From Nonomuraea montanisoli (GTDB taxonomy: Bacteria; Actinomycetota; Actinomycetes; Streptosporangiales; Streptosporangiaceae): a DNA stretch of 64,000 nt. The DNA is taken from NCBI RefSeq assembly GCF_013363975.1, contig NZ_JABWGN010000003.1, forward strand, positions 1 to 64,000, in the 5' to 3' direction. The translations under genes and the position numbers were made by a program. This document shows, in pieces, positions 33,002-41,032 of the stretch. The notes beneath the pieces were generated by a model. The model was not told where the DNA came from, did not search any database, and saw only the letters and a program-made list of their open reading frames with translations. Position 1 is the first letter of the stretch, and each line of letters starts with the position of its first letter.

Positions 33002-33877
33002 ATGACCAGGGTCTCCGAGCCCGAGATCGTCGCGGTGCCGCCGGCGCGGCTCGGCGAGGGCCCGCGCTGGGACGAGCGCACCGGCACGCTGCTGTGGGTG
33101 GACATCCCGCGGGGCCTGGTGCGCCGCCTGGACCCGTCCGACGGCTCGCACGCGGTGATCGGCGTGGGGCAGCCCGTCGGGGTGGCGGTCCCGCGGGCCG
33201 CCGGCGGCCTGGCGCTGGCCGTGCGCGACGGCTTCGCGCTGCTGGACGAGCCTGCCTGGGACGGAGCGGCGGCGGACGGCCTGAAGGTGGTGGCGCCGGT
33301 GACCGCCGCCGAGCGGCCCGGCAACCGCATGAACGACGGGGCCTGCGACCGGGTGGGCCGCTTCTTCGCCGGCACCAAGGCCGAGGACGACACCCCCGGC
33401 GCCGGAGCGCTGTACCGGCTCGGCCCCGACCGCCGCGCGGAGCGGGTGCTCGACGGGGTCGGCATCTCCAACGGCATCGCCTGGAGCCCGGACGAGCGGC
33501 TGTGCTACTACGTGGACACCCTCACCCGCCGGGTGGACGTCTTCGACTACGACCCCGCCGTCGGGCGGCTCGCGGGGCGGCGCACGTTCGCCGAGATCAC
33601 CCGCGGCATGCCCGACGGCATCACCGTGGACGCGCGGGGTCACGTGTGGGTCGCGCTGTGGGACGGCGGCGCGGTGCTGCGCCTGCGCCCGGACGGGCGG
33701 CTGGACCTGACGGTCGAGATCCCCGTGCGCAACGTCACGAGCTGCGCCTTCGGCGGCCCCGGCCTCACCGACCTGTACGTGACGACCGCCTGGGACGGCA
33801 CGGCGGGCGGCGAGCTGCTGCGCTGCCGCACCTCCGTCGAGGGCGGCCCGGCCAACCCCTACCGCGACGCCGCCTGA
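33002..33877 (+). CDS. SMP-30/gluconolactonase-family lactonase
   Basis: A 291-residue six-bladed beta-propeller hydrolase of the regucalcin family, which opens aldonolactones. Metal ligands are expected at Glu in RLGEGPRWDE, Asn in GISNGIAWSPDE and Asp in GITVDARGHVWVALW; substrate contacts lie near GNRMNDGACD. CGGAGGG precedes the ATG at 33002; the open frame continues upstream without a site. In the proposed pathway it hydrolyses the lactone formed by the SDR or the zinc dehydrogenase. It converges on the zinc dehydrogenase gene across a strong terminator hairpin. Confidence 0.9.
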   Translation: MTRVSEPEIVAVPPARLGEGPRWDERTGTLLWVDIPRGLVRRLDPSDGSHAVIGVGQPVGVAVPRAAGGLALAVRDGFALLDEPAWDGAAADGLKVVAPVTAAERPGNRMNDGACDRVGRFFAGTKAEDDTPGAGALYRLGPDRRAERVLDGVGISNGIAWSPDERLCYYVDTLTRRVDVFDYDPAVGRLAGRRTFAEITRGMPDGITVDARGHVWVALWDGGAVLRLRPDGRLDLTVEIPVRNVTSCAFGGPGLTDLYVTTAWDGTAGGELLRCRTSVEGGPANPYRDAA

Positions 33878-33881
33878 CCTC

Positions 33882-33911
33882 CGCCCGGCGCCCTTCCCCC
33901 GGCGCCGGGCG
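33882..33911. terminator. Bidirectional terminator hairpin
   Basis: CGCCCGGCGCC (33882-33892) and GGCGCCGGGCG (33901-33911) form a perfect 11-bp stem with an 8-base loop between the convergent SMP-30 and zinc dehydrogenase genes. Confidence 0.75.
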
Positions 33912-33966
33912 GGCACACGAGCGCGCCCGCCACGCGGACGACACGCGTGGAGGAGGGCTGCCGCGG

Positions 33967-34902
33967 TCAGGGGGCGAGTAACGCCTTGACCGGGGTGGCG
34001 CGGCCGTTCATGAGAGCGGTGAACACCTCCGCCCCCTCCTCCAGCGGAAAGGTGTCCACCCAGCTCAGGTCCCACCGCCCGACGAGGTCCACGGCGGCGG
34101 CGAAGTCGGCGTCGCGGTAGGCGAAGGACCCGAGCACCCGCTTCTCGCCCCGGACCAGGGCGGCCGCGTCGAACGCGGCGTCGCTGTCGGCCAGGCCGAG
34201 CCAGACCGCCGCTCCGCCGGGCCGCAGGAGGGCCAGCGACTGCTCGTGGGTGACGGCGGCCCCCACCGCGTCGAAGATCACGTCGTACTCGCCCGACAGC
34301 CGGGAGACTGCCGCGTCGGCGCCGAGCCGGGAGGCGGCGGCCAGGCGCTCCTCGGAGCGGTCGGCCACCTCGACCCGGGCGGCGCCGCCCGACCTGGCGA
34401 CCAGCAGGCAGGCCAGGCCGATGGCGCCGGCCCCGATCACGCCCACCCGGGCGCCCGCCGGGGCGCCGGCCAGCTCCCAGGCGTGCACGGCGTTGGCCGC
34501 GGGCTCCACGACTCCGGCGGCCGTCCAGCCGAGCGAGTCGGGCACCGGGACGAGGGCCCCGGCGGGCACGGCGACCCGCTCGGCGAACGCGCCGGGCGTG
34601 TGGACGCCCACGATGCGCCGCTCCCGGCACACGTTGCGCAGGCCGGCGGCGCACAGGTCGCAGCGCCCGCACGACAGGATCGGGTTGGCGACCACCCGGC
34701 GCCCGTCGTCGGTGCTGCCGGCGAACTCGTGGCCCATGACCAGCGGCGGCACGCGGAAGCCCGGGGTGCGCACGCCGTGCAGCTCGCTGCCGCAGATGCC
34801 GGAGGCGGCCACGTGGACGAGCACCTCGCCGGGGCCGGGCTCCGGCTCGGGCACGTCGCGCAGCTCGACGACGCCCGGCGCGGTGAACACCACCGCCCTC
34901 AT
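33967..34902 (-). CDS. Zinc-dependent medium-chain dehydrogenase
   Basis: A 311-residue alcohol/polyol dehydrogenase of the MDR superfamily. Catalytic zinc ligands lie in ASGICGSELHG and MGHEFAG; the structural zinc site is CGRCDLCAAGLRNVC. The NAD-binding Rossmann motif reads VGVIGAGAIGLACLL. It is slightly shorter than typical 340-350-residue members. The ATG at 34902 overlaps the stop of the FAH gene (ATGA). It probably oxidises a sugar or a keto-deoxy acid, using NAD(P)+; relatives include L-idonate, threonine and L-galactonate dehydrogenases. Confidence 0.9.
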   Translation of the reverse strand: MRAVVFTAPGVVELRDVPEPEPGPGEVLVHVAASGICGSELHGVRTPGFRVPPLVMGHEFAGSTDDGRRVVANPILSCGRCDLCAAGLRNVCRERRIVGVHTPGAFAERVAVPAGALVPVPDSLGWTAAGVVEPAANAVHAWELAGAPAGARVGVIGAGAIGLACLLVARSGGAARVEVADRSEERLAAASRLGADAAVSRLSGEYDVIFDAVGAAVTHEQSLALLRPGGAAVWLGLADSDAAFDAAALVRGEKRVLGSFAYRDADFAAAVDLVGRWDLSWVDTFPLEEGAEVFTALMNGRATPVKALLAP

Positions 34903-35738
34903 CGGGTGCCGTCCACGACGGGGTTGCGCAGCTCGCCGATGCCCTCCACGCTGACCTCGACCACGTCGCCGGGGCTCAGGGAGCGCGGCGGGTCCATGAA
35001 CGCGCCGCAGCCCCATGGGGTGCCGGTGAGCACGACGTCCCCGGGTTCGAGGGTGAAGGAGGCCGAGCAGAACGACAGCAGCTCGGCGACGCCGAAGAGC
35101 ATCTCCGCGGTGCTGGAGTCCTGCACGGTCTCGCCGTTGACCACGGTGCGCAGGCGCAGCGCCTGCGGGTCGCCCAGCTCGTCGGGGGTCACGACGACGG
35201 GCCCGAGGGGGCAGAAGGTGTCGAGGCTCTTGCCCCGCGTCCACTGGCCGTCGGAGAACTGCAGGTCGCGGGCCGAGACGTCGTTGGCCACGGTGTAGCC
35301 GGCGACTCCGGCCAGCGCCTCGGCGGGACCGGCGTGCCGCAGGGGCGTGCCGACGACGACGGCCAGCTCCACCTCCCAGTCGACGCTGCCGGTCAGCCCG
35401 GAGTCGATGACGACGGCCTCGCCGGGGCCGATCACGCTGGAGGGGAACTTGGCGAACATCAGCGGGCGCGCGGGCTTGTCCATCCCGGTCTCGCGGATGT
35501 GGTCGAGGTAGTTGAGGCCGATGGCGACGATCTTGCCCGGCCGCAGCGGCGCCACCGGCACCGCGCCGGGCAGCGGCCCGACGGCGCCGGCGGCCGCGCG
35601 CCGCGTCTCCTCGGGGCCCTGCGCGAGCAGCGCCTCCAGGGTGACGCCCGCCGGGATGTCCAGGGCATGCCAGAGCCCGTCCCTCTCCACGGCGGGGAGC
35701 CTGGCTCCGTCCCCGACGCGGACCGTTCCTAGCCTCAT
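34899..35738 (-). CDS. Fumarylacetoacetate hydrolase-family protein
   Basis: A 279-residue FAH-fold hydrolase. The N-terminal small domain (residues 1-65) precedes the conserved core: KIVAIGLNYLDHIRETGM, metal-binding DWEVELAVVVG, then NDVSARDLQFSDGQWTRGKSLDTFCPLGP and LTGTPWGCG. Members that act in non-phosphorylating sugar-acid pathways hydrolyse 2,4-diketo-3-deoxy acids to pyruvate and a hydroxy acid, or act as ketopentonate/hexonate hydrolases (family knowledge). Pairing with a coupled dehydrogenase supports that role. A candidate IclR site lies 22 bases upstream of the start. Confidence 0.9.
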   Translation of the reverse strand: MRLGTVRVGDGARLPAVERDGLWHALDIPAGVTLEALLAQGPEETRRAAAGAVGPLPGAVPVAPLRPGKIVAIGLNYLDHIRETGMDKPARPLMFAKFPSSVIGPGEAVVIDSGLTGSVDWEVELAVVVGTPLRHAGPAEALAGVAGYTVANDVSARDLQFSDGQWTRGKSLDTFCPLGPVVVTPDELGDPQALRLRTVVNGETVQDSSTAEMLFGVAELLSFCSASFTLEPGDVVLTGTPWGCGAFMDPPRSLSPGDVVEVSVEGIGELRNPVVDGTR

Positions 35739-35759
35739 ATCTGCCTACTTCCTCATGTT

Positions 35760-35776
35760 ATTCCGTATGATGGAAC
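35760..35776. promoter_or_regulatory. Candidate IclR-type operator, site 3
   Basis: ATTCCGTATGATGGAAC is a close match to the shared palindrome. It begins 22 bases upstream of the FAH-family start (minus strand). A further half-site, ATTCTGAATCG, follows at 35780. From here to 35971 the sequence is GC-rich with no gene or further structure seen. Confidence 0.65.
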
Positions 35777-35971
35777 GCTATTCTGAATCGCTGTCAGGAC
35801 ATCATCCGCGCTCGCGACCTGTCAAGGGGAACCCCGTCCTCTCAGGCGGGAACGCCACCCTGGAGGGGGCGCCCGGCGCACCCTCGCCCGCCCCGCGAAG
35901 GACGCCAAGCCTGGCCCCGCAGGGCCCCGGACGACCCGCCCGGAGCCACCGAAAGTGGCCTCTGCCACAAT

Positions 35972-35988
35972 GTTCCGCCTAACAGAAC
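35972..35988. promoter_or_regulatory. Candidate IclR-type operator, site 4
   Basis: GTTCCGCCTAACAGAAC fits the TTCC-N7-(G/A)GAA pattern and lies 67 bases before the ATG of the PLP enzyme at 36055. It is the plus-strand counterpart of site 3 in the same 316-base divergent region. Confidence 0.55.
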
Positions 35989-36054
35989 GCTGGACCATGA
36001 AGCGGAACCAGTGCTAGCTTCGTGCCGTATCCGCCGTGCGGCCGAGAGGACACC

Positions 36055-37152
36055 ATGTATCCCGAGCTCGACACCCCGGCACTCCTCATCGACCTGGGCG
36101 CGGTCCGCGCCAACGTGGCCGAGATGGCGAAGGTGGCCGCCACGCACGGCGTGGCGCTGCGCCCCCACATCAAGACCCACAAGATGCCGGAGCTGGCCCT
36201 CATGCAGATCGAGGCCGGGGCGCGCGGCATCACGTGCGCCAAGCTCGGCGAGGCCGAGATCATGGCCGACGCCGGGATCGACGACATCCTGCTCGCCTTC
36301 CCGGTCTGGGGAGAGCCCAAGCTGCGGCGCCTGGAGGCCCTGCGCGAGCGCGCCACCGTGCGCGTCAGCCTCGACTCCCCCGAGATCGCCGCCGGCCTGG
36401 GCCGGCTCGGCCTGCGCACCGGCTCGCCCGTCGAGGTGCTGGTGGAGGTCGACACCGGCCAGCACCGGCTGGGCCGCCCGCCCGGACGCCCCACCGCCGA
36501 CCTGGTCGCCGAGATCGCGGCGATCCCCGGCGTCGAGGTCGTCGGGCTGCTCACCCTGGCCGGCCACGCCTACCACGCGCGCACGCCCGCCGAGTTGGCC
36601 GAGGTCTCCCGCCGCGAGGGCACCGACCTGGTCGCCACCGCCGAGCTGTGCGCCCGCGACGGCATCGGGCTGCGCGAGATCAGCGTCGGCAGCACCCCCA
36701 CCGCCCGGCACGTCGCCGGGGTCGCCGGGGTGACCGAGATCCGGCCCGGCACCTACATCTTCAACGACACCGCCATGATGCGCCTGGGCGTCGCCACCGA
36801 GGACAGCGCGGCCTCGCGCGTGCTGGCCACCGTCATCGCCCGCCCCTCGCCCGACCGCGTCGTGCTGGACGCCGGCACCAAGTGCCTCACCTCCGACAAC
36901 GCGGGCTCGCCCGGCTGGATCCGGGCCGCCGGCATCCCGTGGCTGCGCATGGACTTCCTCAACGAGGAGCACGCCGTCGCCCGGCTCGACCCGGAGCACG
37001 CCCGCGAGGGCGAGCTGCCGGTCGGCACCCGGGTACAGCTCATCCCGGGGCACGCCTGCACCGTCACGAACCTGTTCGACGTGGCGTGCGGTGTCGAGGA
37101 CGGCCGGGTCGTCACCGAACTGCGCGTCGCCGCCCGCGGCGCCGTGCGCTGA
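36055..37152 (+). CDS. D-threonine aldolase/D-serine dehydratase-like PLP enzyme
   Basis: A 365-residue fold-type III PLP protein. The alanine racemase-like N-terminal barrel starts YPELDTPALLIDLGAVRANVAEMA, with the PLP lysine in RPHIKTHKMPELA. VEVDTGQHRLGRPPG and ISVGSTPTA line the phosphate site. The C-terminal DSD1-type domain ends with IPGHACTVTNLFDVACGVEDG, whose His and Cys are the usual metal ligands. Relatives split beta-hydroxy-D-amino acids or dehydrate D-serine types. GAGAGG precedes the ATG at 36055. Its role in the cluster is uncertain: it may handle an amino-sugar acid or act on a hydroxy-amino acid substrate. Confidence 0.88.
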   Translation: MYPELDTPALLIDLGAVRANVAEMAKVAATHGVALRPHIKTHKMPELALMQIEAGARGITCAKLGEAEIMADAGIDDILLAFPVWGEPKLRRLEALRERATVRVSLDSPEIAAGLGRLGLRTGSPVEVLVEVDTGQHRLGRPPGRPTADLVAEIAAIPGVEVVGLLTLAGHAYHARTPAELAEVSRREGTDLVATAELCARDGIGLREISVGSTPTARHVAGVAGVTEIRPGTYIFNDTAMMRLGVATEDSAASRVLATVIARPSPDRVVLDAGTKCLTSDNAGSPGWIRAAGIPWLRMDFLNEEHAVARLDPEHAREGELPVGTRVQLIPGHACTVTNLFDVACGVEDGRVVTELRVAARGAVR

Positions 37153-37195
37153 GCGCCGAGCAGGCGAAAGGCACAGAGCAGGAGAAGGGATCGTC

Positions 37196-37960
37196 ATGCG
37201 TGGACTTACGGGCAAGAGGGTGCTGGTCAGCGGGGGCAGCAGCGGCATCGGCGCCGCCACCGCCCGGCGCTTCCTCGAGGAGGGCTCCCGCGTCGTGATC
37301 GGCGGGCTGGACCCCGACGAGGTGGAGCGCGCCGTGGCGGAGCTGGCGCCGCTGGGCGAGGTGAGCGGCCTGGCCGGAGACGTCAGCTCCGAGAGCGACG
37401 CGACCGGCCTGGTCGACGGCGCCGCCACCGCGCTCGGCGGGCTGGACGTGCTGGTCAACAACGCCGGCACCGCCTGGCGCGAGCCGTTCCTGGAGATCAC
37501 GCCGGAGCACTGGGACCGGATCATGGCGGTCAACCTGCGCGGCATGTTCCTCGTCGCCCAGGCGGCCGCGCGGCTGCTGGTGGCGCAGGGCGGCGGCGGG
37601 GTGATCCTCAACATGTCCTCCACGAACGGGATCGGCGGGGAGGGCGACTACGCCCACTACAACGCCTCCAAGGCCGGCGTGCTGCTGCTGACCAGGACGA
37701 TGGCGGTCGAGCTGGGAGGGCACGGCATCCGGGTCAACGCGCTGTGCCCCGGCTACATCCGCACCCCGCTCAACTCCGCCATCGCGGCGGGGCTGGAGGG
37801 CGGCTTCGTCTCGGCGTACGAGCGCGACCACATCCCGCTCGGCCGGGCGGGCCTGGCCGAGGAGGTCGCCGCCGGCTACGCGTTCCTCGCCTCCGACGAC
37901 GCGGCGTTCGTGCACGGGACCGAGCTCGTCATCGACGGCGGCCAGCTCGCCGTCATGTGA
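37196..37960 (+). CDS. SDR-family oxidoreductase
   Basis: A 254-residue classical short-chain dehydrogenase. The cofactor motif is SGGSSGIGAAT, the NNAG motif is NNAGTAW, and the catalytic residues are Ser in NMSSTNG and Tyr/Lys in YNASKAG. Acidic residues after the second strand (GGLDPDE) favour NAD+. GGAGAAGG lies before the ATG. It follows the PLP enzyme by 43 bases and is probably in the same transcript. In the proposed pathway it oxidises a sugar to its lactone, or a keto-deoxy acid to the diketo form. Confidence 0.9.
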   Translation: MRGLTGKRVLVSGGSSGIGAATARRFLEEGSRVVIGGLDPDEVERAVAELAPLGEVSGLAGDVSSESDATGLVDGAATALGGLDVLVNNAGTAWREPFLEITPEHWDRIMAVNLRGMFLVAQAAARLLVAQGGGGVILNMSSTNGIGGEGDYAHYNASKAGVLLLTRTMAVELGGHGIRVNALCPGYIRTPLNSAIAAGLEGGFVSAYERDHIPLGRAGLAEEVAAGYAFLASDDAAFVHGTELVIDGGQLAVM

Positions 37961-37961
37961 G

Positions 37962-37992
37962 CCCGTGCGGGCGGTCCGGCCGCCCGCACGGG
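37962..37992. terminator. Bidirectional terminator hairpin
   Basis: CCCGTGCGGGCGG (37962-37974) and CCGCCCGCACGGG (37980-37992) form a perfect 13-bp stem with a 5-base loop in the 35 bases between the convergent SDR and permease genes. Confidence 0.8.
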
Positions 37993-37995
37993 ACC

Positions 37996-38814
37996 TCATC
38001 CCTTGACCGCGCCGGTCAGCGCCTGGATGAAGCGGCGCTGGCCGAACAGGAAGACGCCGAGCACCGGCAGCGTGGTGAGCACCGTCCCGGCCATGACCGC
38101 GGGCCAGTCGGCGCGGTGCTGGCCCTGGAACGTGGTCAGCCCCACCTGCACGGTGTACTTCGCCTCCGAGTTGATGACGACCAGCGGCCAGAACAGGTCG
38201 TTCCAGGCCGTGATGAAGGTGATGACGGCCAGCGCGGCCAGGGCCGGCTTGGCCACCGGCAGCACCACCCGGAAGAACACGGCGAAACGCGAGCAGCCGT
38301 CGATGCGGCCGGCCTCCTCCAGCTCCTTGGGGAACGACTGGAAGAACGACGTCATCAGGTAGATGCCCACCGCCGAGCTGAGCTGGGGCACGATCAGCGC
38401 GCCCAGCGTGTCGGTGAGCCCGACCTTGTTGAAGATGAGGAACGTCGGGATGACGGTGAGCTGGAACGGGATCAGCGCCGTGGCGATGACCAGGACGAGC
38501 ACGAGCCGCGAGCCGACGAACCTGATGCGGGCGAAGGCGTAGCCGGCCATGCCGCACAGCACCACCTGGGCCACCACGATGGCCCCGGAGACGAGGACGC
38601 TGTTGAGGAACCAGCGCGGGAAGTTCGACCCCTCCAGCACCCTCTGGTAGCCGCCCAGGTCGACGGCGTCGGGCCAGATCGGCGGCGGGAACCGGTTGAG
38701 CTCCGCCTGGGTCATCAGCGAGCTGAGCACCATCCACACGAACGGCAGCACGGTGACGAGCGACATGGGCGCCAGCACCAGGTGCCAGCCGCTGGGAAGC
38801 CTGCGCCGTCTCAT
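37996..38814 (-). CDS. Carbohydrate ABC importer permease (MalG type)
   Basis: A 272-residue inner-membrane permease with six hydrophobic segments. The coupling-helix EAA loop reads KELEEAGRIDGCSRFAVFFRVVLPVAKPALA. It belongs to the MalG/UgpE-like CUT1 group. The ATG overlaps the stop of the first permease (ATGA). No ATPase gene is present in the cluster; CUT1 systems of actinobacteria commonly share an MsiK-type ATPase encoded elsewhere. Confidence 0.94.
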   Translation of the reverse strand: MRRRRLPSGWHLVLAPMSLVTVLPFVWMVLSSLMTQAELNRFPPPIWPDAVDLGGYQRVLEGSNFPRWFLNSVLVSGAIVVAQVVLCGMAGYAFARIRFVGSRLVLVLVIATALIPFQLTVIPTFLIFNKVGLTDTLGALIVPQLSSAVGIYLMTSFFQSFPKELEEAGRIDGCSRFAVFFRVVLPVAKPALAALAVITFITAWNDLFWPLVVINSEAKYTVQVGLTTFQGQHRADWPAVMAGTVLTTLPVLGVFLFGQRRFIQALTGAVKG

Positions 38815-39740
38815 CGCATCGCTCCCCTGCGCCGGGCGAGCAGCAGGCCGGCCACGATCAGCACGAGCGTGCCGGCGAACAGCACGTACGCCACGGCCGC
38901 GCCGTACCCGGCGGTGAAGTAGGTGAAGGCGAGCTGCCAGACGTAGTAGACGATGGTCACCGTCGCGTTGGCCGGGCCGCCCTTCGTGGTCGTCATGACC
39001 AGGTCGAAGAACTGCAGCACGTCGATCATCCCCCAGACCGCCAGGAAGACCGTCATGTGCCGCACCGACGGCACGATGACGTGCCGGAAGGTCGCCCACC
39101 GTCCGGCGCCGTCGATGGCGGCGGCCTCCACGACCTCCTTGCTGATCTCCTGGAGCGCCGCCAGGTAGATCACCACCGAGAACCCGAACCGCGTCCAGAA
39201 GAAGATCACGGTCAGCACGAGCATGGCCTGCGACGGGCTGCTCAACAGCCCCTGGGCGGGCAGGCCCAGCTTGACCAGCATGCCGTTGAACAGGCCGAAG
39301 TCGCGGTCGAAGATGTAGCCCATGAGCAGGCCGGCCGCGGTGGCCGAGGCGACGTACGGCACGAGGAAGCAGGTGCGGTAGAAGCCGATGCCGCGCACCT
39401 TGCGGTTGAGCAGCACCGCCACGGCCAGCCCCGCGACCAGCGACGCCGGCAGGTACAGGAACAGCAGCAGCGCGGTGTTGCGCAGCGCCTGGTGGAAGAC
39501 CGGGTCGGCGACCAGCGCCCGGTAGTTCTCCAGCCCCACGTCGCGGCCCGGCGACATGAGGTCGGAGTCCGTGAACGACAGGGCGAGCGCCCACGCCATC
39601 GGGACCAGCGAGAAGCCGAGGATGATCAGCGTGGCGGGCCCGGCGAAGGTCCACCCGGTGATGTTGTCGGCCAGTTTGCGCCGGTCGGGTGGCGCGGTGT
39701 GGCGGGAGGCGCGGCTCAGCGCCGTCGCGGTGCTCGTCAC
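38811..39740 (-). CDS. Carbohydrate ABC importer permease (MalF type)
   Basis: A 309-residue permease with six membrane segments after a cytoplasmic N-terminal tail. The EAA loop reads KEVVEAAAIDGAGRWATFRHVIVPSV. CUT1-type MalF/UgpA-like. The GTG at 39740 overlaps the stop of the substrate-binding protein gene (GTGA). It pairs with the permease at 37996-38814 to form the membrane channel. Confidence 0.94.
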   Translation of the reverse strand: MTSTATALSRASRHTAPPDRRKLADNITGWTFAGPATLIILGFSLVPMAWALALSFTDSDLMSPGRDVGLENYRALVADPVFHQALRNTALLLFLYLPASLVAGLAVAVLLNRKVRGIGFYRTCFLVPYVASATAAGLLMGYIFDRDFGLFNGMLVKLGLPAQGLLSSPSQAMLVLTVIFFWTRFGFSVVIYLAALQEISKEVVEAAAIDGAGRWATFRHVIVPSVRHMTVFLAVWGMIDVLQFFDLVMTTTKGGPANATVTIVYYVWQLAFTYFTAGYGAAVAYVLFAGTLVLIVAGLLLARRRGAMR

Positions 39741-41032
39741 GAGCCCGGCACGGCGAGCGCCGCGTCCGTCTTGGCGGCCGCCTCGTCCAGCGCCGACTTG
39801 GCGTCGGCCCGGCCGAGCAGGGTCCGGGCGATGGCGTCGGCGACGAACGAGGAGATCCGCGGGTACGACGTGGTCGGCGGGCGCACGCGCTTGGCGTTGG
39901 CCAGGTTGCCGGAGATGACGTCGATGCCGGGGTACTTCTTCAGGTAGTCGTCGTAGCCGGGCTGCTCCGAGATCGACGCCCGGATCGGCAGGGAGCCGGT
40001 GTCCTTCATCCACTGCAGCTGCTGCTCGGGCGCGGTGAGCCAGGTGAGGAACGTCGCCGACGCCTTGACCCGCCGCTCGTCGTGCTCGAAGACCGTCCAG
40101 GTGTCGGGGCCGGAGATGGTCTCGTGGTTGCCCGCGGTGCCCGGGAGCTGGACCACGCCGTAGTCCACCCCGGCCGCCTGCAGGTCGGGCAGCACCCACG
40201 GGCCGGACAGGAAGAACGCGAGCCGTCCCGACTCGAACAGCTTCTGGCCCTTCTCGGCCGGGCTGGAGTCGAGGTAGACGGACTTGTCGTCCACCGCCAT
40301 CGAGCGCAGCAGGTCGAGCGAGCGCCGCCCGGCCTCGGAGTTGAAGGCCGCCTTCTTGTTGTCGGCCGTGAGGATCTCGCCGCCGGACTGCCACACCAGC
40401 GGCCACAGGCCCCACACCGCCTCCTCGCCGCCGCTGATCGGCCACGTGGTGCCGAAGACCCCGGCCCGGGCGTCGGTGGCCCGCTTGGACATGGCGCGGA
40501 AGTCGTCCCACGTCCAGTCCTTCGACGGCGGCTTGAGGCCCGCCTTGGCCAGCAGCTTCTTGTTGTAGAGGACGACCATGTTGTCGACCACCGCGGGGAA
40601 GCCGATGATCTTGCCGCCGACGGTGACCGTCGCGCGCTCGCTGGCCCAGAAGTCCTCCCACTTCACCGCCGGGTCCTTGATGTACGGGGTGAGGTCGGCG
40701 GTCTTGGGGTTGCGCGCGATGTTGGGCGCCCACGAGCCGTACAGGTAGGCGATGTCGGGGTGGGCGTCCGAGGTGAGCGCCGCGGTGATCTTGGGCAGCA
40801 TGCCGTCGGCCGTGACGCCGCCGGAGGTGATCTGCACCTTGACGTCCGTGTGCGTCTGGTTGAACGTGGCGACGAGCCGCTCGATGGACTTGGCGGAGGT
40901 GTCCTCCTGGCCGTGCCACATGAGGATCTCCACGGGCCCGCCGGCCCTCTGCTCCGTCCCGTCGCCGCCGCACGCGGTCAGCAGGGCGGGCAGGAGCAGG
41001 GCGGCGGCCGCGGCGGTCACTGCGCGTCTCAT
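39737..41032 (-). CDS. Sugar-binding lipoprotein of an ABC importer
   Basis: A 431-residue family 1 extracellular solute-binding protein. The signal peptide ends in a lipobox LLTAC with the lipidated Cys21. Mature blocks include VEILMWHGQEDTSAKSIERLVATFNQTH, DIAYLYGSWAPNIA, PAVVDNMVVLYNKKLLAKAGL and FFLSGPWVLPDL. It should be anchored on the outer face of the membrane and deliver an oligosaccharide or glycoside to the two permeases. The start overlaps the GH4 stop (ATGA), so uptake and cleavage are made together. Confidence 0.94.
   Translation of the reverse strand: MRRAVTAAAAALLLPALLTACGGDGTEQRAGGPVEILMWHGQEDTSAKSIERLVATFNQTHTDVKVQITSGGVTADGMLPKITAALTSDAHPDIAYLYGSWAPNIARNPKTADLTPYIKDPAVKWEDFWASERATVTVGGKIIGFPAVVDNMVVLYNKKLLAKAGLKPPSKDWTWDDFRAMSKRATDARAGVFGTTWPISGGEEAVWGLWPLVWQSGGEILTADNKKAAFNSEAGRRSLDLLRSMAVDDKSVYLDSSPAEKGQKLFESGRLAFFLSGPWVLPDLQAAGVDYGVVQLPGTAGNHETISGPDTWTVFEHDERRVKASATFLTWLTAPEQQLQWMKDTGSLPIRASISEQPGYDDYLKKYPGIDVISGNLANAKRVRPPTTSYPRISSFVADAIARTLLGRADAKSALDEAAAKTDAALAVPGS

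Noticed and set aside
30442..33477. 1011-codon minus-strand ORF
   Set aside because: Antisense to the glutamine-synthetase-family, IclR and SMP-30 genes. Long antisense frames are common at this GC content.
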